Part shown: one piece after another, positions 1 to 7,536 of the stretch
How the letters are laid out: each line of letters opens with the position of its first letter
Position numbering within the stretch: the first letter of the stretch is position 1
Source: a bacterium
Lineage (GTDB): Bacteria > Bacillota > Clostridia > Lachnospirales > Lachnospiraceae
Direction: 5' to 3'
Assembly: GCA_030524485.1 (NCBI GenBank)
Contig: JAUNGR010000017.1
Location: 1-32,428, forward strand
DNA length: 32,428 bases
The notes under the pieces: generated by a model
What the model was told of the DNA's origin: nothing
The model's database searches: none
Seen by the model: only the letters and a program-made list of their open reading frames with translations
Program-made: the position numbers and the translations under genes

Positions 1-560
1 CAAGAATGGTTAATATGTATCCACATGAGTTTGATGGTGGCCGCCGCCAGCGTGTCGTGATTGCGAGAGCCATGTCCATCAATCCCAAGTTTGTGGTCTG
101 TGACGAGCCAGTGTCCGCACTGGATGTGTCGGTGCAGGCACAGATTTTGAATCTGATGATGGAGCTGCAGGACAAGATGGGCTTGACCTACATTTTTATT
201 TCCCATGACCTTTCTGTCATCAAACACATCTCGGATGACATTGGTGTGATGTATTTGGGACAAATGATAGAGAAGACGAGCAAGAAAGCGATTTTTGAGC
301 GTCCTCTGCACCCGTACACGGTGGCTCTGCTCTCCGCCATTCCGTCCACGAATGTGAGAGAAAAGAAGAAAAAGATTATCTTAAAGGGAGAGATTTCGTC
401 CCCGATTAACCCAAAGGCGGGCTGCCGCTTTGCACCGAGATGTCCATTTGCCACGGAGGTCTGCATGAAGGAGAACCCAGGGCTTTTGGAGGTGGAGAAA
501 GAGCACTTTGTGGCCTGCCACAGAAGCAAAGAGATGATGGAAGGCAAGCTGCACTACTAA
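1..560 (+). CDS. Oligopeptide ABC transporter ATP-binding protein, C-terminal part (OppF/DppF-like)
   Basis: The gene enters from the left edge, so its Walker A region is missing. What remains is the second half of a peptide-importer ATPase: a signature loop reading EFDGGRRQR, Walker B FVVCDEP followed by the D-loop SALD, the switch histidine in FISHDL, and the C-terminal oligopeptide-transporter extension (HPYTVALLSAIP, then the cysteine-bearing GCRFAPRCPFA region). That extension separates OppD/OppF-type ATPases from other ABC ATPases. It would power peptide uptake on the inner face of the membrane. The usual signature serine (LSGGQ) is aspartate here and the Q is R. The next gene, 50 bp downstream, is a peptide-binding lipoprotein in the same direction, which supports one operon. 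The family is secure; the choice of OppF over OppD is likely but unproven. Confidence 0.93.
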   Translation, partial: RMVNMYPHEFDGGRRQRVVIARAMSINPKFVVCDEPVSALDVSVQAQILNLMMELQDKMGLTYIFISHDLSVIKHISDDIGVMYLGQMIEKTSKKAIFERPLHPYTVALLSAIPSTNVREKKKKIILKGEISSPINPKAGCRFAPRCPFATEVCMKENPGLLEVEKEHFVACHRSKEMMEGKLHY

Positions 561-613
561 GCTGCTTTTTATAGAAAATCATGCCGCAGAGGGCGGCATT
601 AAGGAGGAAACGT

Positions 614-2473
614 ATGAGAAAAAGAGCATTGGCACTGACCATGTGTGCATCTATGCTGCTGGCATCCCTCGCCGGATGTGGCAGCGTGAAGACCAGAAAT
701 GAAGTGGTGGGAACCACAACGGCGGCTTCCGGACAGGAGTCTGCAGGCACTTCCACGACAGCTGGACAGCCGATCGACATTCAGCTGCTGTTTTATTCTT
801 CTAATGAGGATCTGGCAAACATTTTGAGAGACCAGCTCACAAAGGCAGGATTTAACATTAAACTGAACATGCAGCCGGATTATTCCAGTTACAAGACCCA
901 GTTGGCAGCCGGAAACTACGATATGGATATCACCGGATGGACAACCGTAACGGGAAACCCAGACTATGCTGTGCGCTCCTTGTTTAAGACTGGTGGAGAT
1001 TACAACACCAGCCCGATTGCCGATCCAAAGGTGGACGAGCTGATTGAGAAGGCCGGAACCGAGACTCCGGAGGAGTACAAGCAGACCTATTCTGAACTTG
1101 AGAAATACATGGTGGATGAGATGGCCTATATTGTGCCCCTAAACGGAAGTTTGAAGACACAGGCCATCAATAAGAAGAGACTGAAACCAGAGACGGTGAG
1201 ACTGTCTAAGTCCCGCTCCATGGTTTGGGAGGCGATTGAGTTTCAGGATGGCATTGACGCACAGACGGAGCCTCTGATGCTCTCTCAGACCATCTCCACA
1301 CTCACAAGCTTAGACCCCATCAAGGGAAATGATGGTTCCATCAACATGCTGAACACCAACATGTATGTGAGACTGGTCAATCTGACCGATGACGATCAAG
1401 TGGTAGCAGATGGCTCTCTGTCTTACAATTATGCGATTGCAGACGGAAATCAGAATTACTACTTCCTGTTAAGAGACGACATCAACTTTGCCCGTGTTCA
1501 GGACGGACATGCGGTGGATTCCGGCGTTTTGGTTGGCGCAGAGGATGTGGTATTCTCTCTGGAGAGAGCAAAGGACAAAGATTCCGTTCCGAACCACAAG
1601 ACTTATTCCTTACATGAGAACATCGACACCGTTTCCATCGTGACAGACCTTTCTGAGCTGGAGAATGCAAAGGTTTCTGGTTCCGATGAGAGTGTAAAGG
1701 CAGCATTGGAGAAGGAGACACCGGCAGCGATTGCTTCTTTGACTGGAGACAAGACAGAGGTAGACAATGCAGGTGGTGTATATCAGGTGGTTAAGGTGAC
1801 TACTGTAAATCCCTTCCCGCAGGTATTAAATTATCTGGCTCACCAGTCCGCAGGCATCGTGGACAGCGAAATCATTCCACAGGTCAATACCTATGACATC
1901 AATAACTTTGACATTCAGAAGGATATCTGCTACGGAGACCAGTCCACAGTGACCGAGGGGGCAAGTTATAACAACACTCTTTCCTGCAGCGGTCCCTATG
2001 TGTTAATCAAAAAGAACGACTACGAAGTGACCTTTGAGGCAAATCCAGCTTACCGTGCAGGCAGCGAGTATGCACCTCACATCCAGAACGTGACCGTGAA
2101 GTTCTACAAAGACTTAGATAGCTCTCTTTCTGGTCTGCGTAGCGGCGAAATTGACGTTCTGTACAGCATTCCGGAGAACAGCTATGACTTGGTTCGCAAC
2201 GCAGAGGATTTGGTGCTTCAGGAGCTTCCTTCCAACTCTGCTTCCTACTGCACCTTCAATCTGAGCGGCAGCAGCAAGTGCAGCGATGTCACCTTAAGAA
2301 AGGCCATCCTTGCAGCCATCAATCAGGAAGAGCTGCTTGCTGTCTTTAACGGAACCAGAACCGCTATTTACTCCACAGTAAGTCCTCTGGTAGATACCGG
2401 AAACAAGATGGTATTTGAGCCAGGAAAGTCCCAGCAGCTGCAGGCAGAATACCTGAGCAAACAGGCACAGTAA
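614..2473 (+). CDS. Oligopeptide-binding lipoprotein (SBP_bac_5 family), apparently circularly permuted
   Basis: Extracellular solute-binding lipoprotein of a peptide ABC importer, about 619 residues. The ATG at 614 is chosen because AAGGAGG lies 7 nt upstream and it opens directly into a signal peptide with lipobox LASLAGC (Cys22). An upstream in-frame ATG at 581 has no such site. After a Thr/Ser/Ala-rich spacer, residues about 53-210 look like the C-terminal third of DppA-type proteins (DQLTKAGFNIKL, YDMDITGWT, the PDYAVRSLF region). Residues about 216-619 then look like the normal N-terminal two thirds: TISTLTSLDPIKG, the family hallmark GAEDVVFSLERAK, SGPYVLIKKNDYEV, and finally TLRKAILAAINQEELL, where the chain stops. 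Canonical proteins carry these segments in the opposite order. There is one uninterrupted reading frame with no frameshift. The family is confident; the permutation is read from motif order. Confidence 0.88.
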   Translation: MRKRALALTMCASMLLASLAGCGSVKTRNEVVGTTTAASGQESAGTSTTAGQPIDIQLLFYSSNEDLANILRDQLTKAGFNIKLNMQPDYSSYKTQLAAGNYDMDITGWTTVTGNPDYAVRSLFKTGGDYNTSPIADPKVDELIEKAGTETPEEYKQTYSELEKYMVDEMAYIVPLNGSLKTQAINKKRLKPETVRLSKSRSMVWEAIEFQDGIDAQTEPLMLSQTISTLTSLDPIKGNDGSINMLNTNMYVRLVNLTDDDQVVADGSLSYNYAIADGNQNYYFLLRDDINFARVQDGHAVDSGVLVGAEDVVFSLERAKDKDSVPNHKTYSLHENIDTVSIVTDLSELENAKVSGSDESVKAALEKETPAAIASLTGDKTEVDNAGGVYQVVKVTTVNPFPQVLNYLAHQSAGIVDSEIIPQVNTYDINNFDIQKDICYGDQSTVTEGASYNNTLSCSGPYVLIKKNDYEVTFEANPAYRAGSEYAPHIQNVTVKFYKDLDSSLSGLRSGEIDVLYSIPENSYDLVRNAEDLVLQELPSNSASYCTFNLSGSSKCSDVTLRKAILAAINQEELLAVFNGTRTAIYSTVSPLVDTGNKMVFEPGKSQQLQAEYLSKQAQ

Positions 2474-2493
2474 GAGGACGAAGGAGCACAGCT

Positions 2494-3768
2494 ATGTTAG
2501 ATGAGAGACTGCAGGAGGAATATATCAAGATACTGAAGGAAGAGCTGATGCCGGCGATGGGCTGTACCGAGCCTATCGCATTGGCCTACGCCGGAGCCAA
2601 GGTGAGAGAGACTCTGGGAAGAATGCCGGAGAGGGTAGTTGCAAAGTGCAGCGGCAACATCATCAAAAATGTGCGCTGTGTGGTGATTCCGAACACGGAT
2701 GGCATGGTGGGCATTGAGTCCGGAGTGATGGCGGGTATTGTTGGCGGGGATGCCTCAAAGTGCATGGAAGTGCTTCTTGGTATGACTCCAGAAACAATTG
2801 CACAGACCAAGAGAATGATACAGCAGGGAATCTGTCAGGTGGAATTTTTGGATTCCCCGATTCCCTTACACATCCTTTTGGAATTGTATGCGGGCGAGGA
2901 GAGTGCCACAATCGAAATCAAGCACGCACACACCAACATCACCAAAATCACCAAGAATGGGGAGACGGTGTTTGAGAACGACAGCGACGACGGTTCTTCC
3001 TACAGTTATGCAGACAGAAGTCTCCTTAGCATCGAGGGCATCAAGAACTTTGCGGATGAGGTGGATATTGCTCTGATTCGGGAGATGTTGGACAAACAGA
3101 TTTTGTGCAACATGAACATTGCCTATGAGGGGATGTCCAAGGACTATGGCCTTGGCATTGGCCGCATCATTAAGGCTTCCTATCCGGACAGTGTGGTAAC
3201 CCGCATGAAGTACTATGCGGCTGCGGCTTCCGAGGCGAGAATGGGAGGTTGCGATATGCCGGTAGTCATCAATTCTGGCAGCGGCAATCAGGGCATTACC
3301 TCCTCCGTGCCGGTAATCGTATATGCGAGGGAGATGGACATTTGTCAGGAAAAGCTCTACCGTGCGTTGGCCTTTTCTAATCTTTTGACGGTGTACCAGA
3401 AGGAATTCATTGGAAAATTGTCCGCCTTCTGCGGGGCAGTTTCCGCTTCCTGCTCCAGCGGTGCAGCCGTGACCTATCTGGCAGGAGGCAGTCTGGAGGA
3501 CATCAAAAATACGATTGAGAACACCTTGGCGGATATTCCAGGCATCATCTGCGATGGGGCAAAGATTTCCTGTGCCGCAAAGATTGCCACCAGCTTGGAC
3601 GCAGCCCTGATGTCACACTATATGGCGATGCAAGGAAAGGTGTATCAGGCAGACACCGGAATCCTGAAGGACGAGGTGGGACAGACCATCAGCAGTGTCG
3701 GTTACATCGGCCGTGAGGGGATGAGGCAGACCGATAAGGAGATTATCCGGATTATGTTAAGTAAGTAA
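2494..3768 (+). CDS. cyuA: L-cysteine desulfidase / serine dehydratase-like (UPF0597, CyuA/YhaM family)
   Basis: Cytoplasmic enzyme of 424 residues in the UPF0597 family. Characterised members (CdsB, E. coli CyuA) split L-cysteine into pyruvate, ammonia and sulfide using a [4Fe-4S] cluster. Seen here are the N-terminal MGCTEP motif with Cys24, a glycine- and serine-rich region around Cys313 and Cys320 (SCSSGAAVTYLAGG), and GIICDGAKISCAAK with Cys353 and Cys360. The last two regions resemble the iron-sulfur ligand regions of bacterial L-serine dehydratases, and cluster ligation here is inferred. Length is normal for the family. The start follows AAGGAGC, 20 bp after the binding-protein stop codon, so it probably shares that transcript, and it is followed by a strong terminator. 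The position suggests catabolism of cysteine delivered by peptide uptake, which is inference. A serine- or homocysteine-directed activity remains possible. Confidence 0.85.
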   Translation: MLDERLQEEYIKILKEELMPAMGCTEPIALAYAGAKVRETLGRMPERVVAKCSGNIIKNVRCVVIPNTDGMVGIESGVMAGIVGGDASKCMEVLLGMTPETIAQTKRMIQQGICQVEFLDSPIPLHILLELYAGEESATIEIKHAHTNITKITKNGETVFENDSDDGSSYSYADRSLLSIEGIKNFADEVDIALIREMLDKQILCNMNIAYEGMSKDYGLGIGRIIKASYPDSVVTRMKYYAAAASEARMGGCDMPVVINSGSGNQGITSSVPVIVYAREMDICQEKLYRALAFSNLLTVYQKEFIGKLSAFCGAVSASCSSGAAVTYLAGGSLEDIKNTIENTLADIPGIICDGAKISCAAKIATSLDAALMSHYMAMQGKVYQADTGILKDEVGQTISSVGYIGREGMRQTDKEIIRIMLSK

Positions 3769-3805
3769 CAAAACGGATACACCGAAAAGAGAAAATCCAT
3801 ATAAG

Positions 3806-3848
3806 AGAAGATGTGAGGAGACGGAAAGGTCTTGTCACATCTTTTTTT
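3806..3848 (+). terminator. Rho-independent terminator after the peptide/cysteine operon
   Basis: The arms AAGATGTGA (3808-3816) and TCACATCTT (3835-3843) pair perfectly. The loop contains a second short pairing of AGAC (3819-3822) with GTCT (3829-3832). A run of T follows directly (3842-3848). It sits about 40 nt after the desulfidase stop codon. Confidence 0.85.
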
Positions 3849-4093
3849 GTGGAAAGTGAATGAGAAATAGGGATAATAAAAGGAAAATAACAGCATCTTG
3901 TATAAGGGAAAGTGTAAAAAGAGAAGAAAAAACGAAAAAAGAATAAAAAAATACACATAAAAATGAAAAAAAGTAAAATTTTACACAAGGTTATAAAAAA
4001 AGCCCTTGCATTTATGTGTCAAAAATGTATAATTATATACATAGAAAGGTTCATAAATTATTTAAAATGCATAAATAAAGGAGGAAGAATGTT
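3849..4093 (+). promoter_or_regulatory. AT-rich intergenic region with promoter for the sugar-binding lipoprotein
   Basis: The first 150 bases are purine-rich and AT-rich with no open frame or clear fold. A sigma-A-like promoter follows: TTGCAT (4006-4011), a 16-nt spacer, then TATAAT (4028-4033). The leader is about 50 nt and ends in AAAGGAGG just before the ATG at 4094. I saw no convincing catabolite-repression (cre) site. Confidence 0.65.
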
Positions 4094-5437
4094 ATGAGAA
4101 AACGAAACGTGTTGGCAGCGTTGATGGCAGGTGCGATGGCTATCGGAAGTTTGGCTGGCTGTGGCGGTGGTGGAAATACCACAACGACAGCAGCAGGAAC
4201 AGAGAATAGTACAACGGCAGCAGGGGAGAGCAGTGCAGCAGCGGATTCCGCTTCCGGAGATCAGGTGACCATCAAAGTATCTCTTTGGGATTATTCCAAT
4301 ACGGAGTATTATAAGACTATGATAAGTGCTTTCGAGGCAAAGTATCCGAATATCAAGGTAGAGCCTGTGGAGGCAAGTGCGGCCGAGTACGACGATTTGA
4401 TTCAGGTGAAGTTGGCTTCCAAGGAAGACTTTGATGTGGTATTCACAAAGGGTACACCGGCTTTGAGTGCTTTGGTAGCCAAGGGACATGTAATGGCTCT
4501 GGATGATTTCATCGCTCAGGACAATCTGGATTTGACTTCCTACAGCGGACTGGCAGAGCAGCTGCAGCTTGGCGGACAGACTTATGCGATTCCGTTCCGT
4601 AAAGATAACAACTTGATTTTCTATAACAAAGACCTGTTTGATGCAGCAGGCGTGGCTTATCCGGAGGATGGCATGACCTTTGATGAGTACCGTGAGTTGG
4701 CAAAGCAGATGACCAGCGGAGAAGGAAACAGCAAGGTTTATGGTGCACATGTACATACTTGGGCTTCCAATGCGAACATGTTCCCACGTCGTACCGAAGA
4801 ATACGATCCATTTGCAGCAGACAAAGACGTTCTTCTTCCATACTATCAGACCATTTTAGCGATGCAGAACGAAGACAAATCCATCATGGACTATGGTTCT
4901 TTAAAGGCATCCTCCACCCATTACAGCGGTGTATTCTACAACCAGCAGGTGGCTATGCTTCAGATGGGTACTTGGTTCATCAACAACCTTTTAGAGAATG
5001 TAGACTTCAACTGGGGCGTATGCTCCCTTCCGAGTGTGAGTGGCGAGGGCAATGACAAAGCTGTCGGTGGTGTGACTCCGGTGAGTATCGGTGCTTATGC
5101 AAAGCATCCAGAGGAAGCTTGGAAGTTTATTGAGTACGTTACCGGTGAGGAAGGTGCACTTGTATTAGCAGAGACAGGTATTGTTCCGGGATACAATTCC
5201 GATAAGATCAATGAAATCTTTGATGCTTTGGCATCCAAGAAGGAAGGCATTCCGGAGAACTTATCCAAGTACATCGATATCGATACCTATGTGGTTGAGA
5301 TGCCGATGAACGAAAAGGGACGTGAAGTGGATAAGATTATCACAGAGGAGCATGACCTGATTATGACCAATTCCATGTCTGCCGAGGATGGTTTAAAAGA
5401 GATGGCAGAGCGTGTCAACGAAGTATTGGGACAGTAA
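4094..5437 (+). CDS. Extracellular sugar-binding lipoprotein (SBP family 1) of a carbohydrate ABC importer
   Basis: Lipid-anchored binding protein of 447 residues that should capture an oligosaccharide outside the cell and deliver it to the two permeases downstream. The signal peptide MRKRNVLAAL continues to the lipobox GSLAGC (Cys23), followed by a low-complexity Thr/Ala/Ser spacer to about residue 55. The mature part starts with the family-typical VTIKVSLWDYSNTEYYKTM, has KYPNIKVEPVEA, and ends with GLKEMAERVNEVLGQ. Length is normal for SBP_bac_1. The start is fixed by GGAGG about 8 nt upstream. It opens the transcript beginning near 4040, and a GC-rich hairpin lies between it and the permeases. 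The substrate is not visible in the protein; nearby GH88 and GH2 enzymes suggest uronic-acid-containing oligosaccharides. Confidence 0.92.
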   Translation: MRKRNVLAALMAGAMAIGSLAGCGGGGNTTTTAAGTENSTTAAGESSAAADSASGDQVTIKVSLWDYSNTEYYKTMISAFEAKYPNIKVEPVEASAAEYDDLIQVKLASKEDFDVVFTKGTPALSALVAKGHVMALDDFIAQDNLDLTSYSGLAEQLQLGGQTYAIPFRKDNNLIFYNKDLFDAAGVAYPEDGMTFDEYRELAKQMTSGEGNSKVYGAHVHTWASNANMFPRRTEEYDPFAADKDVLLPYYQTILAMQNEDKSIMDYGSLKASSTHYSGVFYNQQVAMLQMGTWFINNLLENVDFNWGVCSLPSVSGEGNDKAVGGVTPVSIGAYAKHPEEAWKFIEYVTGEEGALVLAETGIVPGYNSDKINEIFDALASKKEGIPENLSKYIDIDTYVVEMPMNEKGREVDKIITEEHDLIMTNSMSAEDGLKEMAERVNEVLGQ

Positions 5438-5498
5438 GAAAACCTAGGAGACAGAAGTCCTGTCTGAGGTGGTAAACAGGAATCTGTCTTGTGAAAGA

Positions 5499-5542
5499 AG
5501 CCGCCGCAGGAAGGCAGTCAATGCAGAATGCGGCGGCTTTTG
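5499..5542 (+). terminator. GC-rich hairpin between binding protein and permeases (partial terminator or processing site)
   Basis: AGCCGCCGCA (5499-5508) pairs perfectly with TGCGGCGGCT (5529-5538), followed by only a short T-run (TTTTGTTG). It lies inside what is otherwise a co-directional ABC operon. Just upstream, AGACAG (5449-5454) can pair with either of two copies of CTGTCT (5460-5465 or 5484-5489). The likely role is partial read-through or 3'-end stabilisation that makes the binding protein more abundant than the permeases. Confidence 0.65.
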
Positions 5543-5578
5543 TTGTGAATCTATTTATTCGCAAAAGGAGGATATTTT

Positions 5579-6481
5579 ATGGGTGAGGTGAAAAAGGGGA
5601 GTTACCGCAGAAAAAAGAACCTAATTGCGTATTCGTTTATCGCACCGAATTTTATTGGTTTCTTTATTCTGACATTTATTCCGATTATCTTTTCGTTCGT
5701 GCTCAGCGTGTGTGAGTGGGATGCAGGAAACAGCAGTCAGATTACCTTTGTGGGATTGGCAAACTTTCAAAAGATGCTGACCGATTCCACCTTCAAGATT
5801 TCGTTCAAGAATACCATTGTCTACACCATAGGGGTGGTGCCGTCCACATTGATTCTTTCCCTGCTCTTGGCAATGCTGATGAATTGCAAGATTAAAGGAA
5901 GAACCTTCTTCCGTTCGGTTATCTTCTTCCCCTACGTAGCCTCTCTGGTGGCAGTGGGCGTGGTGTGGAATGCCCTATTCCATCCGGATAACGGTCCTGT
6001 GAATCAGCTTTTGATGGCTTTGGGCGTGCAGAATCCACCGAGATGGGCAGCGGACATTCATTGGGCGATGCCGACTTTGATTCTTTTGAGTATTTGGAAG
6101 AACGTAGGTTACTATACCATTGTATATCTGGCAGCCCTTCAGGGGGTTCCAGGAGAGCTGTACGAGGCTTCCAAGATGGACGGTGCAAATGCATGGCAGC
6201 GTTTTAAGTGCATCACTTGGCCTATGGTAACGCCGAGTACCTTCTTTGTGGCTATTATGTTGACGATTTACACCTTCAAGGTATTTGATATGATGTACAT
6301 TACCACACAGGGTGGTCCGGGACGTGCCACAAACGTGTTGGTGTACCACCTGTACAATCAGGCCTTTATTTCTTTGAATTTCGGATATGCGAGTGCGATT
6401 GCTATGGTGCTGTTCGTGATTATTTTGGTCATCACTCTGTTCCAGTTCCGTTTTGAGAAGAAATTTACCAGCTACCTATAA
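5579..6481 (+). CDS. Carbohydrate ABC transporter permease 1 (MalF/LacF-type)
   Basis: Inner-membrane permease of 300 residues with about six hydrophobic segments. The first is IGFFILTFIPIIFSFVLSV after a basic N-terminus (KKGSYRRKKN), and the last is just before the basic C-terminus FRFEKKF. The cytoplasmic EAA loop that docks on the ATPase is visible as EASKMDGANAWQRF followed by ITWPMVTPS. The motif TQGGPGRATN near residue 245 is typical of MalF-type sugar permeases. The start follows AAAGGAGG. It pairs with the next gene, 15 bp downstream, as the heterodimeric channel. No ATPase gene lies in the locus; such importers commonly borrow a shared MsmX-type ATPase encoded elsewhere. Confidence 0.94.
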   Translation: MGEVKKGSYRRKKNLIAYSFIAPNFIGFFILTFIPIIFSFVLSVCEWDAGNSSQITFVGLANFQKMLTDSTFKISFKNTIVYTIGVVPSTLILSLLLAMLMNCKIKGRTFFRSVIFFPYVASLVAVGVVWNALFHPDNGPVNQLLMALGVQNPPRWAADIHWAMPTLILLSIWKNVGYYTIVYLAALQGVPGELYEASKMDGANAWQRFKCITWPMVTPSTFFVAIMLTIYTFKVFDMMYITTQGGPGRATNVLVYHLYNQAFISLNFGYASAIAMVLFVIILVITLFQFRFEKKFTSYL

Positions 6482-6496
6482 GGAGGTGAAAGGAAT

Positions 6497-7348
6497 ATGT
6501 ATGATTCGTTAAGAAAGAAAAATCCGGCCCTTTATTGGCTGCTTCAGGTACTCTTATATGCCGTACTGATTCTCGGTGCACTGGTTATGCTGCTTCCGTT
6601 TGCTTGGATGCTTTCCGCATCTTTCAAGGCACAAAAGGATGTGTTTAACTTTCCGATTCAGTGGATTCCTCCGGAGTGGCATCCAGAAAACTACCAGACC
6701 ATCTGGACACAGATTCCTTTGGTGACCTATTTCTTAAACACGGCAAAACTGACCATTATCATTACCTGTATTCAGCTTTTGACCTCCAGCTTTGCAGCCT
6801 ATGCCTTTGCAAAATTGGATTTTAAAGGCAGAGACCAGCTCTTCTTGATGTACGTTATGACGATTGCGATTCCGTGGCAGGTGTACATGGTTCCACAGTA
6901 CATCATGATGGGTAAGTTTCATCTGACCGATTCTCATCTGGGATTGGTTTTGATGCATACCTTTACCGCTTTCGGTGTATTTTTGATTCGTCAGTTCTAT
7001 GTGGGGGTTCCCAATGAGCTGATGGAAGCTGCAAGAATTGATGGTCTGTCCGAGTATGGTATCTGGTCGAGAATCATGCTGCCTCTCTCCAAACCCGCCA
7101 TCGCAACGCTCTGCATCACCTCATTTGTAAATGAGTGGAATGATTTTATGGGACCGTTGATTTACCTCTCCACGGATTCCAAAAAAACCTTGCAGTTAGG
7201 TTTGCGACTGTTCAATGGACAGTTCTCAGCGGACTATCAGCTGATTATGGCAGCTTCCATTGTCTCTTTGATTCCGGTATTTATCATGTTTGTTTCCTTG
7301 CAGAAGTATTTTGTGGAAGGAATTGCAACCAGTGGTATGAAGGGATAA
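6497..7348 (+). CDS. Carbohydrate ABC transporter permease 2 (MalG/LacG-type)
   Basis: Second channel subunit, 283 residues. An N-terminal membrane segment (YAVLILGALVMLLPFAWML) is followed by ASFKAQKDVF, which is characteristic of MalG-type permeases. The EAA loop reads MEAARIDGLSEYGIW followed by IMLPLSKPA. The chain ends in KYFVEGIATSGMKG; the G-S/T-x-K-G tail is usual in the family. AAGGAGG sits about 10 nt upstream of the ATG, and the gap to the partner permease is 15 bp. A strong hairpin closes the transcript right after the stop codon, so transporter and regulator genes are separate units. Confidence 0.94.
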   Translation: MYDSLRKKNPALYWLLQVLLYAVLILGALVMLLPFAWMLSASFKAQKDVFNFPIQWIPPEWHPENYQTIWTQIPLVTYFLNTAKLTIIITCIQLLTSSFAAYAFAKLDFKGRDQLFLMYVMTIAIPWQVYMVPQYIMMGKFHLTDSHLGLVLMHTFTAFGVFLIRQFYVGVPNELMEAARIDGLSEYGIWSRIMLPLSKPAIATLCITSFVNEWNDFMGPLIYLSTDSKKTLQLGLRLFNGQFSADYQLIMAASIVSLIPVFIMFVSLQKYFVEGIATSGMKG

Positions 7349-7353
7349 AAAAG

Positions 7354-7396
7354 AAAGGTGCTGCAGTGCCTCTTTGTGCCTGCAGTGCCTTTGTTG
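7354..7396 (+). terminator. Terminator hairpin after the sugar transporter operon
   Basis: A 13-bp stem pairs AAAGGTGCTGCAG (7354-7366) with CTGCAGTGCCTTT (7380-7392). Two of the pairs are G-U wobbles, so the arms pair as RNA but are not perfect DNA palindromes. The T-rich tail (TTTGTTG) is modest. The arms also form an imperfect direct repeat built on TGCAGTGCCT. Confidence 0.7.
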
Positions 7397-7424
7397 TGTG
7401 ATAAGAACTTATGTTTTGTTTGTG

Positions 7425-7453
7425 TTGACAAAAATGGAAAAATCTGCTAATCT
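7425..7453 (+). promoter_or_regulatory. Sigma-A promoter with extended -10 for the two-component system
   Basis: A consensus -35 TTGACA (7425-7430), a 17-nt spacer, and -10 TAATCT (7448-7453) preceded by an extended TGC. It gives a leader of about 75 nt before the kinase start at 7537. The same hexamers, spacing and extension recur at 30333-30361. Confidence 0.72.
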
Positions 7454-7536
7454 ATCGATAAGATAAGTTGCTGATTGGGATATTAAAATAAAAAGTTTCT
7501 TCAAATTATACACAAATACAGGGCAGGAGGAGAGAG

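Noticed and set aside
614..2473. Binding protein as a frameshifted or fused pair of partial genes
   Set aside because: One continuous frame contains every expected segment once, behind a single signal peptide; permutation explains the order without a break.
3849..4093. Riboswitch ahead of the sugar-binding protein
   Set aside because: The leader after the promoter is about 50 nt, AT-rich and without a plausible fold.
4058..4756. Minus-strand frame of 232 codons over the start of the sugar-binding protein
   Set aside because: Cys/His/Ser-rich antisense of a lipoprotein with a strong signal peptide and ribosome site on the plus strand.
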